Source: Acidovorax sp. NB1 (GTDB taxonomy: Bacteria > Pseudomonadota > Gammaproteobacteria > Burkholderiales > Burkholderiaceae_C). From it: a stretch of 64,000 bases of DNA. Both the position numbers and the translations under genes were made by a program. Under the pieces are notes generated by a model, which saw only the letters and a list, made by a program, of their open reading frames with translations, was not told where the DNA came from and did no database searches. The stretch is taken from positions 1 through 64,000 of the forward strand of contig NZ_BJHU01000032.1 of the NCBI RefSeq assembly GCF_005405905.1. The letters are read 5' to 3'. The number at the start of each line of letters is the position of its first letter. The first letter of the stretch is position 1. Positions 45,671-53,568 of the stretch are shown here, one piece after another.

Positions 45671-46465
45671 GTGACCTCTGCACCCGCTACCTCCACCCCC
45701 ATCAGCGACGCCGTGTTCGACACGGCCGCCTGCCTCAACTGCGGGGCGCCTCTGGGCGGCCACTACTGCGCGCACTGCGGGCAGAAGAAGGCGGCGCGCA
45801 TGGGCACCCGCATGGTGCGCAAGGAGGCCTGGGAGCGGTTCCGCTGGTTTGAATGGAGCACCATCCGCAATGCGCTGCGGGTGTTGCCGCAGCCGGGCAC
45901 CATGGCGCGCGAGTATGTGCTGGGGCAGCGCAAGGACCACCCGCACCCGCTCACGCTGCTGTTCCTGTCCATCGGCTTTTTGCTCATCGTGCTGGGGCAC
46001 ACCGACTACCTGCGGCCCGAGCTGCCCAGCGAGGCCGCGCAGCGCATGTATGCACTCGTCACCGGGTACTCGAAGTGGTCGTTTTCGCTGGGGGCGGTGG
46101 CAGTGTTTGCCAGCACTTGGCTGGTGTTCCGCCGGCGCGGCTACAACCTGGCCGAGCTGCTGGCGCTCGCGCTGTACTGCCAGGCGGTGTTCATTGCGCT
46201 GCAGATGGTGAACCAGCTGCCGCTGGTGCTGGCGCACTCGCCGGAGCTGCTCAAGTGGCACAAGCAGTGGTCGCCCTGGTACATGACGGCGCTGCAGACG
46301 CTGATGTTCATGCTGGCGCTGCGCCAGTTCTTTCTGCTGGACCTGCGCCGCGACGCGGGCTGGCTGCTGCTGGCCGGGGCGCTGTTTGCCGGGCTCAAGT
46401 GGCAGGCCACGCAGCTCTATGCCCGGGGCGTGGTGGAGCTGGTGCTCTGGCAGATGGGCGGATGA
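45671..46465 (+). CDS. DUF3667 family zinc-ribbon membrane protein
   Basis: About 264 residues. A CLNCG..HYCAHCG zinc ribbon near residues 20-38 is followed by a basic stretch and about five membrane segments (LTLLFLSIGFLLIVLG, WSFSLGAVAVFASTWLVF, and more). This is the DUF3667 layout; function unknown. The open frame begins at ATG 45608, but that start lies inside the conserved promoter-like motif, so GTG 45671 is preferred. It lies between the LRR gene and regulator B, and shares a putative control motif with the latter. Confidence 0.75.
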   Translation: MTSAPATSTPISDAVFDTAACLNCGAPLGGHYCAHCGQKKAARMGTRMVRKEAWERFRWFEWSTIRNALRVLPQPGTMAREYVLGQRKDHPHPLTLLFLSIGFLLIVLGHTDYLRPELPSEAAQRMYALVTGYSKWSFSLGAVAVFASTWLVFRRRGYNLAELLALALYCQAVFIALQMVNQLPLVLAHSPELLKWHKQWSPWYMTALQTLMFMLALRQFFLLDLRRDAGWLLLAGALFAGLKWQATQLYARGVVELVLWQMGG

Positions 46466-46489
46466 GCCACCCGGCGCCCGCTGAAAAAT

Positions 46490-46573
46490 GTGAACCAGTT
46501 CACGATTGTGTGTCGGAGTGCCACCACATCCTTCACCTGAATGATGTTGCCCTGGCGGCAACGCACCTACGAT
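46490..46573 (+). promoter_or_regulatory. Putative operator-promoter of LuxR-type regulator B (site B)
   Basis: A perfect GTGAAC-CA-GTTCAC palindrome (46490-46503) precedes CCACATC, C, TTCACCTGAA (46532-46541), and a TACGAT box at 46568. The last two match site A in sequence and spacing (35 versus 36 bases). The regulator itself, or its paralog at 43099, is a reasonable candidate for binding. Confidence 0.5.
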
Positions 46574-46633
46574 CCGCCGCAGTTCAACCCATTCAGCGAA
46601 AAGGAGGCCGCCTTGGCCGGTCAGGAGCGGAAT

Positions 46634-47809
46634 ATGCAGCATCTGGGGCAGCACCTTGGAATCCCGGGCTTTGAGGCCTTGATGGCCGAAAGCCTGGAGG
46701 CCCTGGGCGAGCCCGGCATGGTGGAGCGCCTGCTGCGCCGCCTGGGCGAGGCGCTGGGCAGCCACAAGGTGGTGCTGTTCTGCCCCCTGCCCGGCTCGGA
46801 CGACCCGCTGGCCGCCTACCAATGGGGCATGCCCGACGATTTTCTGGCGCGCTACGCCAACCTCATCCAGGGCTGCGACGCCTGGAGCGAGGCGCTGGAG
46901 CGCCAGCAGGGCGCGGCGCTGGCGCGTGGCGGCTCGCTGAGCCAGCAGCTGGTCAGCACCTCGGCACTGCGCAGGGGCGCGTTTTATGCCGACTACCTGC
47001 GGCCCCTGGGCATTGATGCCATGGTCAACAGCATTGTCGAAACCTCGCCCGAAGTGGGCATGCATGTGCTGGCGATGTACAACGATCTGGGCCAGAGCGA
47101 GTTCACGCCCGAACAATTCGCCCGCCTGCGCGCCGCCACGCCCTGGGTGCGCAGTCTCATGCGCGCCCAGCGGCGGCTGCAGCAGGCCCAGCGCCATACC
47201 AGCGCGCTGGAGCGCACGCTGGACCAGCTGCCCCTGGGCGTGATGCATGTAAACCGCCGGGGCGAGCTGCGCTACCTGAACGAGCACGCGCGCGCCTGGC
47301 TGGGCATTGAAGACGCCTGCCGCATCCTGCTGCACAGCGCCACAGGCTGGCAGGCGCGCCAGCCGCAGCAACTGGCTCAGATCCACCCCGCGCTGGTGCC
47401 GCTGCTGGGCGCCAGCCTGAGCACGCAGACACCTGTCTCCGCCCGCCTGCAGCCCCAGCACCCCGGTGCCCCCGCTACGCTGGTGGCCCTTGCCGCACCC
47501 CTGCGCGGCGGTACGACCCCTGCCACCGGCGAGGCACTGGCCCAGTTCATCCTGGTGCCCGAAACCCCGCCCCACGCAGGCGCCACCGTGTCGGTGTGCA
47601 GCGCGCTCTACGGCCTCACCCCCGCCGAAGCGGCCCTGCTGCCCCTGCTGCTGCAGGGCATGACACCGCGCGAAATGGCCGACACCCGCCAAGTGAAGAT
47701 GCCCACCGTGCGCTCGCAGCTCGCCAGCCTGTATGCCAAGACCGGCACCCGGGGCCAGGCCGAGCTGGCCCAGCGCGTGCTGCGCGTGGCGGCCTTGGTG
47801 GCGGCATGA
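46634..47809 (+). CDS. LuxR-type transcriptional regulator B
   Basis: About 391 residues. ATG 46634 has an AGGAG site six bases ahead; the longer frame from 46541 would run through the promoter-like motif. The protein has a PAS/GAF-like region with LDQLPLGVMHVNRRGELRYLNE and a C-terminal LuxR helix-turn-helix (LTPAEAALLPLLLQGMTPREMADTRQVKMPTVRSQLASLYAKTGTR). It is a paralog of the regulator at 43099. The ligand is unknown. A GC-rich dispersed repeat follows its stop. Confidence 0.82.
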   Translation: MQHLGQHLGIPGFEALMAESLEALGEPGMVERLLRRLGEALGSHKVVLFCPLPGSDDPLAAYQWGMPDDFLARYANLIQGCDAWSEALERQQGAALARGGSLSQQLVSTSALRRGAFYADYLRPLGIDAMVNSIVETSPEVGMHVLAMYNDLGQSEFTPEQFARLRAATPWVRSLMRAQRRLQQAQRHTSALERTLDQLPLGVMHVNRRGELRYLNEHARAWLGIEDACRILLHSATGWQARQPQQLAQIHPALVPLLGASLSTQTPVSARLQPQHPGAPATLVALAAPLRGGTTPATGEALAQFILVPETPPHAGATVSVCSALYGLTPAEAALLPLLLQGMTPREMADTRQVKMPTVRSQLASLYAKTGTRGQAELAQRVLRVAALVAA

Positions 47810-47812
47810 GAC

Positions 47813-47962
47813 ACCCCCCTGAGTCGCCTTCGGCGCCTTCCCCCCGCTCTCGCATGGCTACGCCATGCGGGCAGGGGGACGCGGCCCTCACTGCGGGGCG
47901 GCCCTTGCTCGGCCGCCCTCGCCTGGGGCGCGCCCGTATCGACGTCCCTGGGCGACGCACGG
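47813..47962. repeat. Post-stop dispersed GC-rich repeat, copy 3
   Basis: CCCCCTGAGTCGCCTTCGGCG, a long CCCCC..GGGGG hairpin enclosing a CGCATGGC..GCCATGCG stem, then CTGCGGGGCGGCCCTTGCTC as in the 23019 copy. It begins four bases after the stop of regulator B. Confidence 0.75.
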
Positions 47963-48010
47963 CGCAGCAGCCCCCTGAATTCACCGATCCAACCTGAGGA
48001 ACCTGCACCC

Positions 48011-49717
48011 ATGAAACACCGCAATGTTCGCCCTGTGGCCTTTGCCTGCGCCACCATGCTGGGCCTGGCCGTGGGCGGCCTGGCCATGGCCCAGAAGACG
48101 GCCGCCGTGGCCAAACCCAGCAAGGCCCAACTGGTGGCCGACCTGGCCGCCACGCTGCAGGCCTGCTCGTACGACGGCAGCCCGCTGGCGTTTTCGCCGC
48201 CCGACCTGTCCAAGGGCGGCGGCACCGGCAAGCAGGTGGTGGCCGAGATCATGAAATACACCGGCCTGCCCGCCAACTTTGTGGTGGTGGAGGGCAAGGT
48301 GCCCAACGCGGCAGCCGTGATCATGCAAGGGCCCGACCAGGTGCCGCGCCGCGTGATTGCCTACAACCCCGCCTTCATGGGCCAGGTGATCGAGGCCACC
48401 AAGTCCAACAACTGGGCGCCTGTGAGCATCATGGCGCACGAGATCGGGCACCACCTCTCGGGCCACACCATCGTGCCCGGCGGCAGCCAGCCGCCCATCG
48501 AGCTGGAGTCTGACAAGTTCAGCGGCTTTGTGCTCTACAAGATGGGCGCGCCGCTGGCCGACGCCCAGCGCGCCATCGCCACGCTGATCCCCGAGAAGGA
48601 CGGCGAAACCCACCCCGGCCGCAGAAAGCGCCTGGCCGCCATCGAGGCGGGCTGGAAGGAAGCGTGCGAACTGCAGGGCGGCGGGCCGCAGTGCTCCGGC
48701 GGGCTGCCGGTGCGCACTGCGGCGGCGGCACCTGCTGCGCCATCGCCAACGCAGACACCTGCCACCCCGGTGGCCAAGGCCCCGGCACCCACGGCTGCGC
48801 CCATCCCCACGCCAGCCCCCCTTGCGGCCAAGGCGCCAGCCCCGGCCCTGGCAGCTGCAGCCGCCGAAACCCTGCCCAAGGCCGACATGGCCGCCATCCC
48901 GTCCAAAGGCACGCAGTTCATCTACGACGAGTTCGGCATCCTGGACCCGGCCATCCGCGCGCAGTTTGAAAAGCAGATGTACGAGCATGCGCAGAAGACG
49001 GGCGTGGAGATCGTCACCCTGCTCGTGAAGGACCTGGGCGGCAAGAGCGCCGAGGACTATGCCCACGCCATGATGCGCCAGCTGCGCGTGGGCAAGCTCG
49101 ACGTGGGCAACGGCGCCGTGCTGGTGGTGGCGCCCGAGCAGAACCAGGCCGCCGCCGTGCTGGGCGCGGGCGTGGCGCTGGAGATGCGCGGCCACGACAA
49201 GGCCGAGCAGCTCAAGCGCTGGATGAACACAGCCTGGGCGCTGTGCAAGAAGAAAAACGCCTGCGGCGGCTGGACGGAAAACCTGATGCTCGCAGCCGAC
49301 CACATCCGCCGCGATACCCGCCATGCCGACTGGACCATTGCCTACAACTCGCTGGGCGACCTGCACAAGGCCGACGCGGCAGAAAGCGGCAAGTCCGTCA
49401 AGCCACAGGACAGCAAGACCTGGCAGAAGATCACCCGCCTGTCGGGCACCGTGGAAAACCTGAACCCGCCCACGGGCGTCAAGAGCGCGTACGTGACCGA
49501 GTCCAAGTTGAAGGATGGCAAGAAGGCCGTGCTGATGCGCAGCGCCGAGGGCCTGACCACCATGCTCTACGTCGATCCGCGCACCGAGGCCATGATGCCC
49601 GGCGGCAAGCTGGTGCAGGGCAAGACCTACACCGTCATCGCACGCTCGGACTTCCTGTCGTGGAACCCCAAGGACACGCAGTCGCTGGACGTGCTGAGCT
49701 ACGCCGTCACGGAGTAA
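48011..49717 (+). CDS. Secreted metallopeptidase-like domain fused to a TPM domain
   Basis: A 568-residue protein with a signal peptide (cleavage near residue 27, LAMAQ). Residues about 75-200 contain SIMAHEIGHHLSGH with H143-E144-xx-H147 and a downstream ELESDKFSG acidic motif, as in M48-type zinc peptidases. Residues about 225-300 are a Pro/Ala linker. Residues about 305-450 match the TPM domain (IYDEFGILDPAIRAQFEKQM, VGNGAVLVVAPEQNQAAAVLGAGVALE). A C-terminal domain of about 100 residues is unrecognised. I do not know this fusion as a described family. Confidence 0.75.
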   Translation: MKHRNVRPVAFACATMLGLAVGGLAMAQKTAAVAKPSKAQLVADLAATLQACSYDGSPLAFSPPDLSKGGGTGKQVVAEIMKYTGLPANFVVVEGKVPNAAAVIMQGPDQVPRRVIAYNPAFMGQVIEATKSNNWAPVSIMAHEIGHHLSGHTIVPGGSQPPIELESDKFSGFVLYKMGAPLADAQRAIATLIPEKDGETHPGRRKRLAAIEAGWKEACELQGGGPQCSGGLPVRTAAAAPAAPSPTQTPATPVAKAPAPTAAPIPTPAPLAAKAPAPALAAAAAETLPKADMAAIPSKGTQFIYDEFGILDPAIRAQFEKQMYEHAQKTGVEIVTLLVKDLGGKSAEDYAHAMMRQLRVGKLDVGNGAVLVVAPEQNQAAAVLGAGVALEMRGHDKAEQLKRWMNTAWALCKKKNACGGWTENLMLAADHIRRDTRHADWTIAYNSLGDLHKADAAESGKSVKPQDSKTWQKITRLSGTVENLNPPTGVKSAYVTESKLKDGKKAVLMRSAEGLTTMLYVDPRTEAMMPGGKLVQGKTYTVIARSDFLSWNPKDTQSLDVLSYAVTE

Positions 49718-49733
49718 GGCGCTGGCCCACCGC

Positions 49734-50054
49734 ATGTCCGCCACCACCTTCACCATGCTCCTGGCGGGCGCCGCCAACCTGCTGCCCGCGCTGTTCTTCA
49801 TGTTCACCGCACTGCTGGGCAGCAACGGCATGAACTCCGCGCAGGGCGGACAGCTGCTGGGCACCCTGGCCGTGTTGCTGGTGCTGGGCTGGCTCGCCGC
49901 GCTGTGGCTGGCCCGCCACCTGGCGCACTGGTGCCAGGCACGCGGATGGTCCACCGTGGCCAGCGTGGCGGCCGCCAGCGGCGGTGCGGTGGCGGCCTTC
50001 ACCGTGCTGGCGCTGCTGTCCACCCTGGTGGCGCTGCTGTGGGTGGGGGCATGA
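49734..50054 (+). CDS. Small hypothetical membrane protein
   Basis: A 106-residue protein with three hydrophobic segments (FTMLLAGAANLLPALFFMF, LLGTLAVLLVLGWLAALWL, AFTVLALLSTLVALLWV). I do not recognise the family. It begins 16 bases after the metallopeptidase-TPM gene and is probably in the same operon; it may anchor or assist that protein. Confidence 0.6.
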   Translation: MSATTFTMLLAGAANLLPALFFMFTALLGSNGMNSAQGGQLLGTLAVLLVLGWLAALWLARHLAHWCQARGWSTVASVAAASGGAVAAFTVLALLSTLVALLWVGA

Positions 50055-50124
50055 GTGGGCTGCTCCGCATCTCAAAGACTGAAGAAATCACGCCAGCAAG
50101 AAAGACACAGAGGGACACACCCCC

Positions 50125-50595
50125 ATGCACCACCACCTCCCCCCACCCCGGCGCCGCGCCGCCCCTGCGCTGCTGACCGCATTCATGCTGCTGGCCTCCG
50201 GCACGCAGGGCGCCCACGCCGCCGAACATTTCTGCGGCCAGCGCACGGCACACCCCATCGACAAGGCCCTGGGCGCCGCCTCCGAGCGCAGCGGTGGCGT
50301 GACGGTGGACCTGATCGACGCCCAGAACGCCGCCTACGCCGCGTGGGACAAGGAGCTGAACCGCATCTACGCCCAGGTACTGAAAGCCGCTGGCCCCGGC
50401 CGCCGCGACACCCTGCGGGCCGCCCAGCGTGCCTGGCTCGCGTTTGACACCGCCCAGGGCCAGTGGGACAGCGCCGTGTTTGCCGAACAGGGCAGCTCGG
50501 CCGCGCTGAACATTGGCGGTGCGGCACTGGAGCGCCGACGCACCCGCGTGTGCGCGCTCACCAACGACCTGGATAGCCTGAAGGATTCGCCATGA
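50125..50595 (+). CDS. LprI-like (DUF1311) secreted protein
   Basis: A 156-residue protein with a signal peptide ending near residue 32. The mature part has the LprI/DUF1311 layout: VDLIDAQNAAYAAWDKELNRIYAQVL, RAAQRAWLAFDTAQGQW and two end cysteines. M. tuberculosis LprI inhibits lysozyme; here the role is only inferred from fold. It overlaps the next gene by four bases (ATGA). Confidence 0.75.
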   Translation: MHHHLPPPRRRAAPALLTAFMLLASGTQGAHAAEHFCGQRTAHPIDKALGAASERSGGVTVDLIDAQNAAYAAWDKELNRIYAQVLKAAGPGRRDTLRAAQRAWLAFDTAQGQWDSAVFAEQGSSAALNIGGAALERRRTRVCALTNDLDSLKDSP

Positions 50596-51023
50596 TGCGC
50601 CGCCGTATCGTGCAAGCGCTGCCGTGGCTGGCCGCAGCGCTGGCGCCCTCGCTGAGCCAGGCCCGATCGGACAAGGTATGGCTGCGCATCCGCAACGACA
50701 GTCAGGAAGCCTTCACCCATGTCTGGCAGGGCCTGCCGCAGCAGGGCACCGATGTGGACCTGGGCCCGCTGCTGCCCGGCGACACCAGCCGCTGGCACGC
50801 ACTGCCCGCCACGCTGGCGCACTACCGCAAGACCCGCATCCAGATCGGCCAGCGCCAGCTCACCCATGTCACCGACCAGTCTTTCCCCGGGGGCCAGGCC
50901 ACGCTGGCGCCAGGCCACTACACCTTCACCTACACGCTCGAAGGAGGCGCGCTGCGCCTGGCCGTGATGGCGGAGCCCCTCGCCTCCGGCACCGGCACCG
51001 GCGGGTCACATCAAAAACAATAG
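50592..51023 (+). CDS. Secreted hypothetical protein
   Basis: A 143-residue protein with a signal peptide (MRRRIVQALPWLAAALAPSL, cleavage near residue 24). The mature part is predicted beta-rich (VWLRIRNDSQEAFTHVW, TFTYTLEGGALRLAVM). I do not recognise it. It is translationally coupled to the LprI-like gene. Its TAG stop lies in a dispersed AATAGCAATCAGCGCTTACC repeat. Confidence 0.65.
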   Translation: MMRRRIVQALPWLAAALAPSLSQARSDKVWLRIRNDSQEAFTHVWQGLPQQGTDVDLGPLLPGDTSRWHALPATLAHYRKTRIQIGQRQLTHVTDQSFPGGQATLAPGHYTFTYTLEGGALRLAVMAEPLASGTGTGGSHQKQ

Positions 51024-51062
51024 CAATCAGCGCTTACCAGACGCGCGCAAAGGCCGAATTTC
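51010..51062. repeat. Dispersed AATAGC/AGCGCTTACC repeat
   Basis: TCAAAAACAATAGC, AATCAGCGCTTACCAGACGC, GCGCAAAGGCCGAATTTC. It holds the stop codon of the preceding gene and ends 18 bases before the next start. Confidence 0.7.
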
Positions 51063-51079
51063 ATTCAAGAAAGCCGCCC

Positions 51080-52789
51080 ATGACACCCCTCAGCACCCTG
51101 CACCCGGCCCGCATGGCGCGGCTCTCGGCCCTGGCGGCCGCCTTGCTGGCGTCAGCCTGTGGCGGCAGCGACACCCACACGGCAGATGCACCTGCGCTTG
51201 CGCCCCTGCCGGGCAACACCACCACACCCGCCCCGCCCCCTTCGCCCACGCCGCAGCCGGGCAACCCGCCGGTGGCGCCTTTGCCGACATCGCCTTCGGC
51301 ACCTGCGCCCTTTCCAACGCCTGCGCCATCACCGTCGCCAACGCCCGCACCCAGCCCTGCGCCCGCCAGTCCGGGCTGGACGGTGGTGTCGGTCAACTCC
51401 ACACTCGCGCCCCTGCCCATCGCCAGCGACCTCACACCCAACCCCGGCCGGGGCTACCACCGCTGGCGTGCCAACCCGGCCGCCGTGCCGCTGGGCGATT
51501 CGGCGCCGCCGCTGGCCGCCTTCCAGCGCTACCGCTGGAACGAGCTGGAAGGCGCCACGCCGGGCCAGTACACCCTGAGCAGCCTGGTGGCGGCACGCGA
51601 CGCCGCGCGGGCGGCGGGGCAGCAGTTTGCGTTCCGCCTCCAGGCCATGCGCGGCTATGGCACCGAGACGCTGGACGTGCCCACCTACCTCTATGGCGCA
51701 GGCACGGCGCGCCCCGAATGTTCCAGCCCCAACCCGGCCTGCGTGTGGGCGGCCCCCATGCCCGCCACCGTGCCACCCACCCCGCCCACGCTGGTCCCCA
51801 ACTGGAACCACCCCTACGTGCTGGCCCGCATGCAGGCCCTGCTGCAGGCGGTGGCAGCGGCGCTGGGCGACACCTCCGACCTCGCCTGGATCGACGTGGG
51901 CCTGTATGGCCAGTACGGCGAATGGGCGCAGAGCAGCACCAACGTGGTCTACACCCCGGCCCTGCAGGCGCAGGGCATTGAGGCAGCCACCAGCACCACC
52001 AAGCGCAGCATCGCGCAGATGCACTTCGACGTGTTCCCGCACGCGCAGCACGCGATGTTCATCCCCTACTCCAACCTCGATGCGCTGCAGTACGGGCTCT
52101 TCCAGCAAACCACCACCACACTGCCCGTGGGCCTGCGCTGGGACTGCCTGGCCCAGTCGGGCTACATGAACCAGTGGACCAACCGCCCGGCCGACTGGGC
52201 ACTGATTGTGGACCGCTGGAAAACCGCGCCCTGGGTGGCAGAGTTCTGCCCCTTTGGCCCCGGCGAGGCGCAGACCAACGCCGCCACGGCGCTGCAGCAG
52301 GTGCGCGACTTCCATGTGTCCACCGTGGGCAATGGCAACCTGAACGCGCCCTGGGCCAGCTTCTCGGCCAGCGAGCAGGCCCACCTGGCCGCCGTGGGGC
52401 GCGAGGCGGGTTACCGCTTTGCGCTGGGGCCCATCAGCGTCACCCCTGTGTCGGCCACCACGGTGCAGCTGCAGCTGCGCGTGGACAACACCGGCAATGC
52501 GCCGCTGTATGCGCCCTGGCAGCTGCAGGCCCAGCTGCGCAACGCCACAGACCAGGTGGTGGACCAGCAGGTGCTGCTGAGCACCACGCAGGCGCGCGCC
52601 GTTCTGCCGGGCCAGCCCGCGCAGATCAGCACCACCTGGACCCCGCCCAGCCTGCCCGCAGGCGACTACACGGTGCACCTGGCCTGGGTGCGCCAACCCG
52701 CGCTGGCAGGGCTGGCGCAAACGCTGCGCTGGAACATGCAGGGTATTGAAGCCGACGGCAGCGCGCGGCTGGCAACACTGAGGAAGTAG
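51080..52789 (+). CDS. DUF4874/DUF4832 lipoprotein, glycosidase-like
   Basis: A 569-residue lipoprotein precursor; lipobox LLASAC with Cys27. Residues 30-110 are a Pro/Ala/Ser linker. Residues about 120-330 match DUF4874 (LTPNPGRGYHRW, FQRYRWNELEGATPGQYTL, WIDVGLYGQYGEW), and 330-569 DUF4832 with a C-terminal beta-sandwich. The barrel-like first half resembles glycoside hydrolases of the beta-galactosidase clan; an enzymatic role is inference. ATG 51080 is chosen; the longer frame from 50624 overlaps the previous gene. Confidence 0.8.
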   Translation: MTPLSTLHPARMARLSALAAALLASACGGSDTHTADAPALAPLPGNTTTPAPPPSPTPQPGNPPVAPLPTSPSAPAPFPTPAPSPSPTPAPSPAPASPGWTVVSVNSTLAPLPIASDLTPNPGRGYHRWRANPAAVPLGDSAPPLAAFQRYRWNELEGATPGQYTLSSLVAARDAARAAGQQFAFRLQAMRGYGTETLDVPTYLYGAGTARPECSSPNPACVWAAPMPATVPPTPPTLVPNWNHPYVLARMQALLQAVAAALGDTSDLAWIDVGLYGQYGEWAQSSTNVVYTPALQAQGIEAATSTTKRSIAQMHFDVFPHAQHAMFIPYSNLDALQYGLFQQTTTTLPVGLRWDCLAQSGYMNQWTNRPADWALIVDRWKTAPWVAEFCPFGPGEAQTNAATALQQVRDFHVSTVGNGNLNAPWASFSASEQAHLAAVGREAGYRFALGPISVTPVSATTVQLQLRVDNTGNAPLYAPWQLQAQLRNATDQVVDQQVLLSTTQARAVLPGQPAQISTTWTPPSLPAGDYTVHLAWVRQPALAGLAQTLRWNMQGIEADGSARLATLRK

Positions 52790-52884
52790 AGGGAGAAGGC
52801 GGCTGCAGGACAGCCCTGTGTCAGCCGCCCATCAGCCGCCTGTGGGCCCGGCTGTTTTGGCCGGGCTGGATTCGCCGGGCTGTA

Positions 52885-53568
52885 TCAGCCGCGCTGCAGC
52901 AGATGCGCGTGCACCGCACCGGCCTTGAGGTGCCGGTACAGCACCAGGCCATGTTTTGCCAGTTCCTCATCCGCCCACGCGCGGGGCGCTTCGAGGTAGA
53001 TGAAGCCCCCGGCCGCCACGGCCTGGGCGGCGGCCTGCAGTGCGGGTTCAAAAAACGGGCCATCGAATGGCGGGTCCAGCAGCACCAGGTCCAGGCTGGC
53101 GGGTGCGGCCTGCTTCAGTGCAGACACGCCATCGCCGCGCTGCACGCGCACGGCGCTGGCCTGCAGCTTGGCCTGCAGCACCTGCAGCTGGGCGACCAGG
53201 GCTGCATCGTTTTCCACCAGCAGCACCGATACGGCGCCGCGCGAGGCGGCTTCGAGCCCCAGCGCGCCCGTGCCCGCAAACGCGTCCAGACAGCGCCAGC
53301 CCGCCAAGTCCTGGCCCAGCCAGTTGAACAGGGTTTCGCGCACACGGTCGGGCGTGGGGCGCAGGCCGGGGCGCTGGGCCACGGACAGGCGGGTGCGCTT
53401 CCATTGCCCGCCGATGATGCGGATTTCGCCCGCGCCCTTGGGGGCGGCGGCAGCGGCGGGTTTGTCTTTGGCGCCTTTTTTGGGGGCCACGGGGGCCGCA
53501 GCGGCGGCGGCCTGGGCCTTGCGGATTTCGGCGGTGATGGCGCTGCCGCGCAGGGTGGAACGGCTCAT
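52885..53568 (-). CDS. rsmD: 16S rRNA (guanine966-N2)-methyltransferase
   Basis: A 227-residue methyltransferase. Family blocks are IRIIGGQWKRTRL, RPTPDRVRETLFNWL, LDAFAGTGALGLEAASRGA for SAM binding, and DLVLLDPPFDGPFF with the catalytic DPPF. A 45-residue Lys/Ala-rich extension precedes the core. ATG 53568 overlaps the stop of the M16-like gene by four bases. It is the last gene of the M16-M16-rsmD run. Confidence 0.95.
   Translation of the reverse strand: MSRSTLRGSAITAEIRKAQAAAAAAPVAPKKGAKDKPAAAAAPKGAGEIRIIGGQWKRTRLSVAQRPGLRPTPDRVRETLFNWLGQDLAGWRCLDAFAGTGALGLEAASRGAVSVLLVENDAALVAQLQVLQAKLQASAVRVQRGDGVSALKQAAPASLDLVLLDPPFDGPFFEPALQAAAQAVAAGGFIYLEAPRAWADEELAKHGLVLYRHLKAGAVHAHLLQRG

Noticed and set aside
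45299..47692. A 797-codon minus-strand open frame across the LRR, DUF3667 and regulator B genes
   Set aside because: It crosses three plausible genes and intergenic promoter-like sites, and its translation is low-complexity His/Gln/Arg-rich.
52835..52870. GCCCGGC..GCCGGGC hairpin between the DUF4832 gene and rsmD as a terminator
   Set aside because: The stem is short and no T-run follows on either strand; it could only be a weak structure.
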